DNA of 52,716 bases from Methylophilaceae bacterium. GTDB lineage: Bacteria; Pseudomonadota; Gammaproteobacteria; Burkholderiales; Methylophilaceae. Of the stretch, positions 51,642-52,716 are shown piece by piece. Positions within the stretch are counted from its first letter, which is position 1. Every line of letters starts with the position of its first letter. The stretch is taken from contig CANCPF010000011.1 of NCBI GenBank assembly GCA_947379975.1, positions 1-52,716 on the forward strand, given 5' to 3'. The notes under the pieces are model-generated. The model saw only the letters and a program-made list of their open reading frames with translations, had not been told where the DNA came from and did no database searches. The translations under genes and the position numbers were made by a program.

Positions 51642-52716
51642 CTATAAAATCTTATGAATAGGCTTAGCAATAGGCTGAGCACGCAGACGAATATCTTGCC
51701 CAATTTGACGTATATCTAAAATATGCAAATCAGTCGCTTGCTGCATTTCGGTTAATTCTTGAATAGCAAACATGCCGCTTGCATCAGTACCCATGAGTTT
51801 TGGCGCGTAGTAAAAAATAAACTCATCGATCAAATTGGCCTGTAAAAATGCGCCGTTTAAGCCCTGCCCTGCTTCTAGCAATACTTCATTAATGCCGCGC
51901 TTCGCTAAATTTTCTAGCAAAGTGCTTAAATCTACCCGGCCGTTTAGTTTGGGAATATGTAGCAGTTCTGCGCCTAGGGCTTTTAAAATATGCGCCTTAC
52001 TAGAAGGATCACTGGCATGTGCGATAAGCACTGGGCTAAGCGTCAATTGGCTAGCGTCTAGCATTTTACAGTCAAGAGGCGTTTGCAATTGACTATCGAC
52101 AATCACGCGCAATGGCTGGCGAGCGACAGTAACTGGTAAGCGCACATTCATGGTTGGATTATCGGCCAACACCGTACCTATGCCGGTGATAATAGCGCAA
52201 GATTGCGCCCGCCAATGTTGTACATCTAGCCTTGCCGCCTCAGCCGTTATCCACAAGCTCTTGCCATTTTTAAGGGCAATACGACCATCTAGGCTAGCGG
52301 CAATTTTGCTACGAACATAAGGCATACCGCGCATCATACGAGAAATAAAACCCGGGTTGAGTGCCCACGCCTCGGCTTCCATTAAGCCAGTTTCGACTTT
52401 TATGCCCTGCGCTAGCAAGCGCTTTAATCCATTGCCGGCCACTAATGGATTAGGATCTTGCATGGCAACTACCACACGTTTGACGCCAGCATTAATCAGC
52501 GCATCCACACAAGGCGGCGTGCGGCCATGATGATTACATGGCTCTAAAGTTACATAAGCATCAGCATCTTTTGCAGCAAAGCCGGCCTCACCTAGAGCAA
52601 AAACTTCCGCGTGTGGCTCGCCTGCTTTAAGGTGCGCGCCCTGACCTATAATTTGTTGATTTTTAACAATTACGCAGCCCACCCTAGGATTAGGCTGTGT
52701 GGTGTATAAGCCCTGC
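51642..52716 (-). CDS. ribD: Bifunctional riboflavin biosynthesis protein RibD (5' end cut off)
   Basis: At least 358 residues of RibD are present; the gene runs off the right edge. The visible frame begins QGLYTTQPNPRVGCVIV, the usual RibD N-terminal region, so only about 15-25 residues are missing and no start codon is in the window. The deaminase domain has the zinc motif HAEVFAL and PCNHHGRTPPC. The reductase domain follows with SLDGRIAL and LLEAGQGLNGAFL. It converts the pyrimidine from GTP cyclohydrolase II to the ribityl-amino-pyrimidinedione phosphate. It is followed by tatD after nine bases. A perfect TTATCCACA (52247-52255) lies inside it. Confidence 0.95.
   Translation of the reverse strand, partial: QGLYTTQPNPRVGCVIVKNQQIIGQGAHLKAGEPHAEVFALGEAGFAAKDADAYVTLEPCNHHGRTPPCVDALINAGVKRVVVAMQDPNPLVAGNGLKRLLAQGIKVETGLMEAEAWALNPGFISRMMRGMPYVRSKIAASLDGRIALKNGKSLWITAEAARLDVQHWRAQSCAIITGIGTVLADNPTMNVRLPVTVARQPLRVIVDSQLQTPLDCKMLDASQLTLSPVLIAHASDPSSKAHILKALGAELLHIPKLNGRVDLSTLLENLAKRGINEVLLEAGQGLNGAFLQANLIDEFIFYYAPKLMGTDASGMFAIQELTEMQQATDLHILDIRQIGQDIRLRAQPIAKPIHKIL

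Noticed and set aside
1..52716. tRNA, rRNA, CRISPR, insertion sequence or prophage genes
   Set aside because: I looked for tRNA T-loop-like GTTCGA patterns with pairing arms, regularly spaced direct repeats and transposase or integrase motifs and found none that hold up. The excisionase-like HTH at 29404 is fused to a receiver and has no integrase near.

Overview
The window is chromosomal DNA from a low-to-medium GC betaproteobacterium, most likely a methylotroph of the family Methylophilaceae (Methylotenera-like). The evidence is a complete methanol-dehydrogenase accessory cluster (mxaR-S-A-C-K-L) next to classic proteobacterial housekeeping blocks (pyrG-kdsA-eno-ftsB, fabA-fabB, alaA-hom-thrC, yhdP-nitrilase-tldD, ygfX/ygfZ). 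I see no tRNA, rRNA, CRISPR array, insertion sequence or prophage gene. The genus is an inference; no marker gene settles it.

Layout. 0.2-2.2 kb: a PglL/Wzy-type glycan ligase (minus). 2.4-7.2 kb: a FixL/FixJ-like two-component pair followed by nitroreductase, UspA, a CBS-pair protein, a BCAM0308-family zinc-ribbon protein and a 52-residue membrane protein. This looks like a compact low-oxygen or dormancy stress module. 7.2-9.3 kb: prfC overlapping a YchJ-type gene. 9.3-11.8 kb: an unknown 188-residue protein and the ABC-F ATPase yheS (minus). 12.2-22.8 kb: yhdP, a NIT-type amidohydrolase, tldD, mfd and dedA (plus). 22.8-29.1 kb: an AddA/AddB-like helicase-nuclease pair (minus). 29.4-30.0 kb: an unusual regulator with a MerR/excisionase-type HTH followed by a receiver domain, preceded by a cluster of AT-rich dyads. 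30.1-34.3 kb: alaA-hom-thrC (minus), with a REPIN-like repeat between hom and thrC. 34.6-36.9 kb: a Mth938-like protein and the fabA-fabB operon. 37.2-42.7 kb: mxaRSACKL, without the structural genes mxaFJGI and without mxaD/E/H/B in the window. 42.7-44.3 kb: divergent ygfX/ygfZ. 44.3-48.6 kb: pyrG-kdsA-eno-ftsB. 48.7-50.5 kb: mtnA and a FucA/Ald2-like class II aldolase. 50.8 kb to the end: ribD (cut by the window edge) and tatD.

Themes. (1) The mxa genes encode a MoxR AAA+ ATPase with three DxSxS (MIDAS-type) proteins, a BatD-like protein and a TPR-like protein. This is a maturation machine for a periplasmic dehydrogenase, apparently separated from its client genes. A 24-bp palindrome lies upstream as a likely operator. 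(2) Several genes are preceded by long, nearly perfect inverted repeats and have no obvious Shine-Dalgarno sequence (prfC, mfd). (3) mtnA paired with a FucA-type aldolase suggests disposal of methylthioadenosine by an aldolase (DHAP-type) shunt rather than the full methionine salvage cycle. (4) The AddB-like protein has lost two of the four cysteines that normally hold an iron-sulphur cluster.

Family names are assigned from remembered motifs and gene order; no database search was possible.
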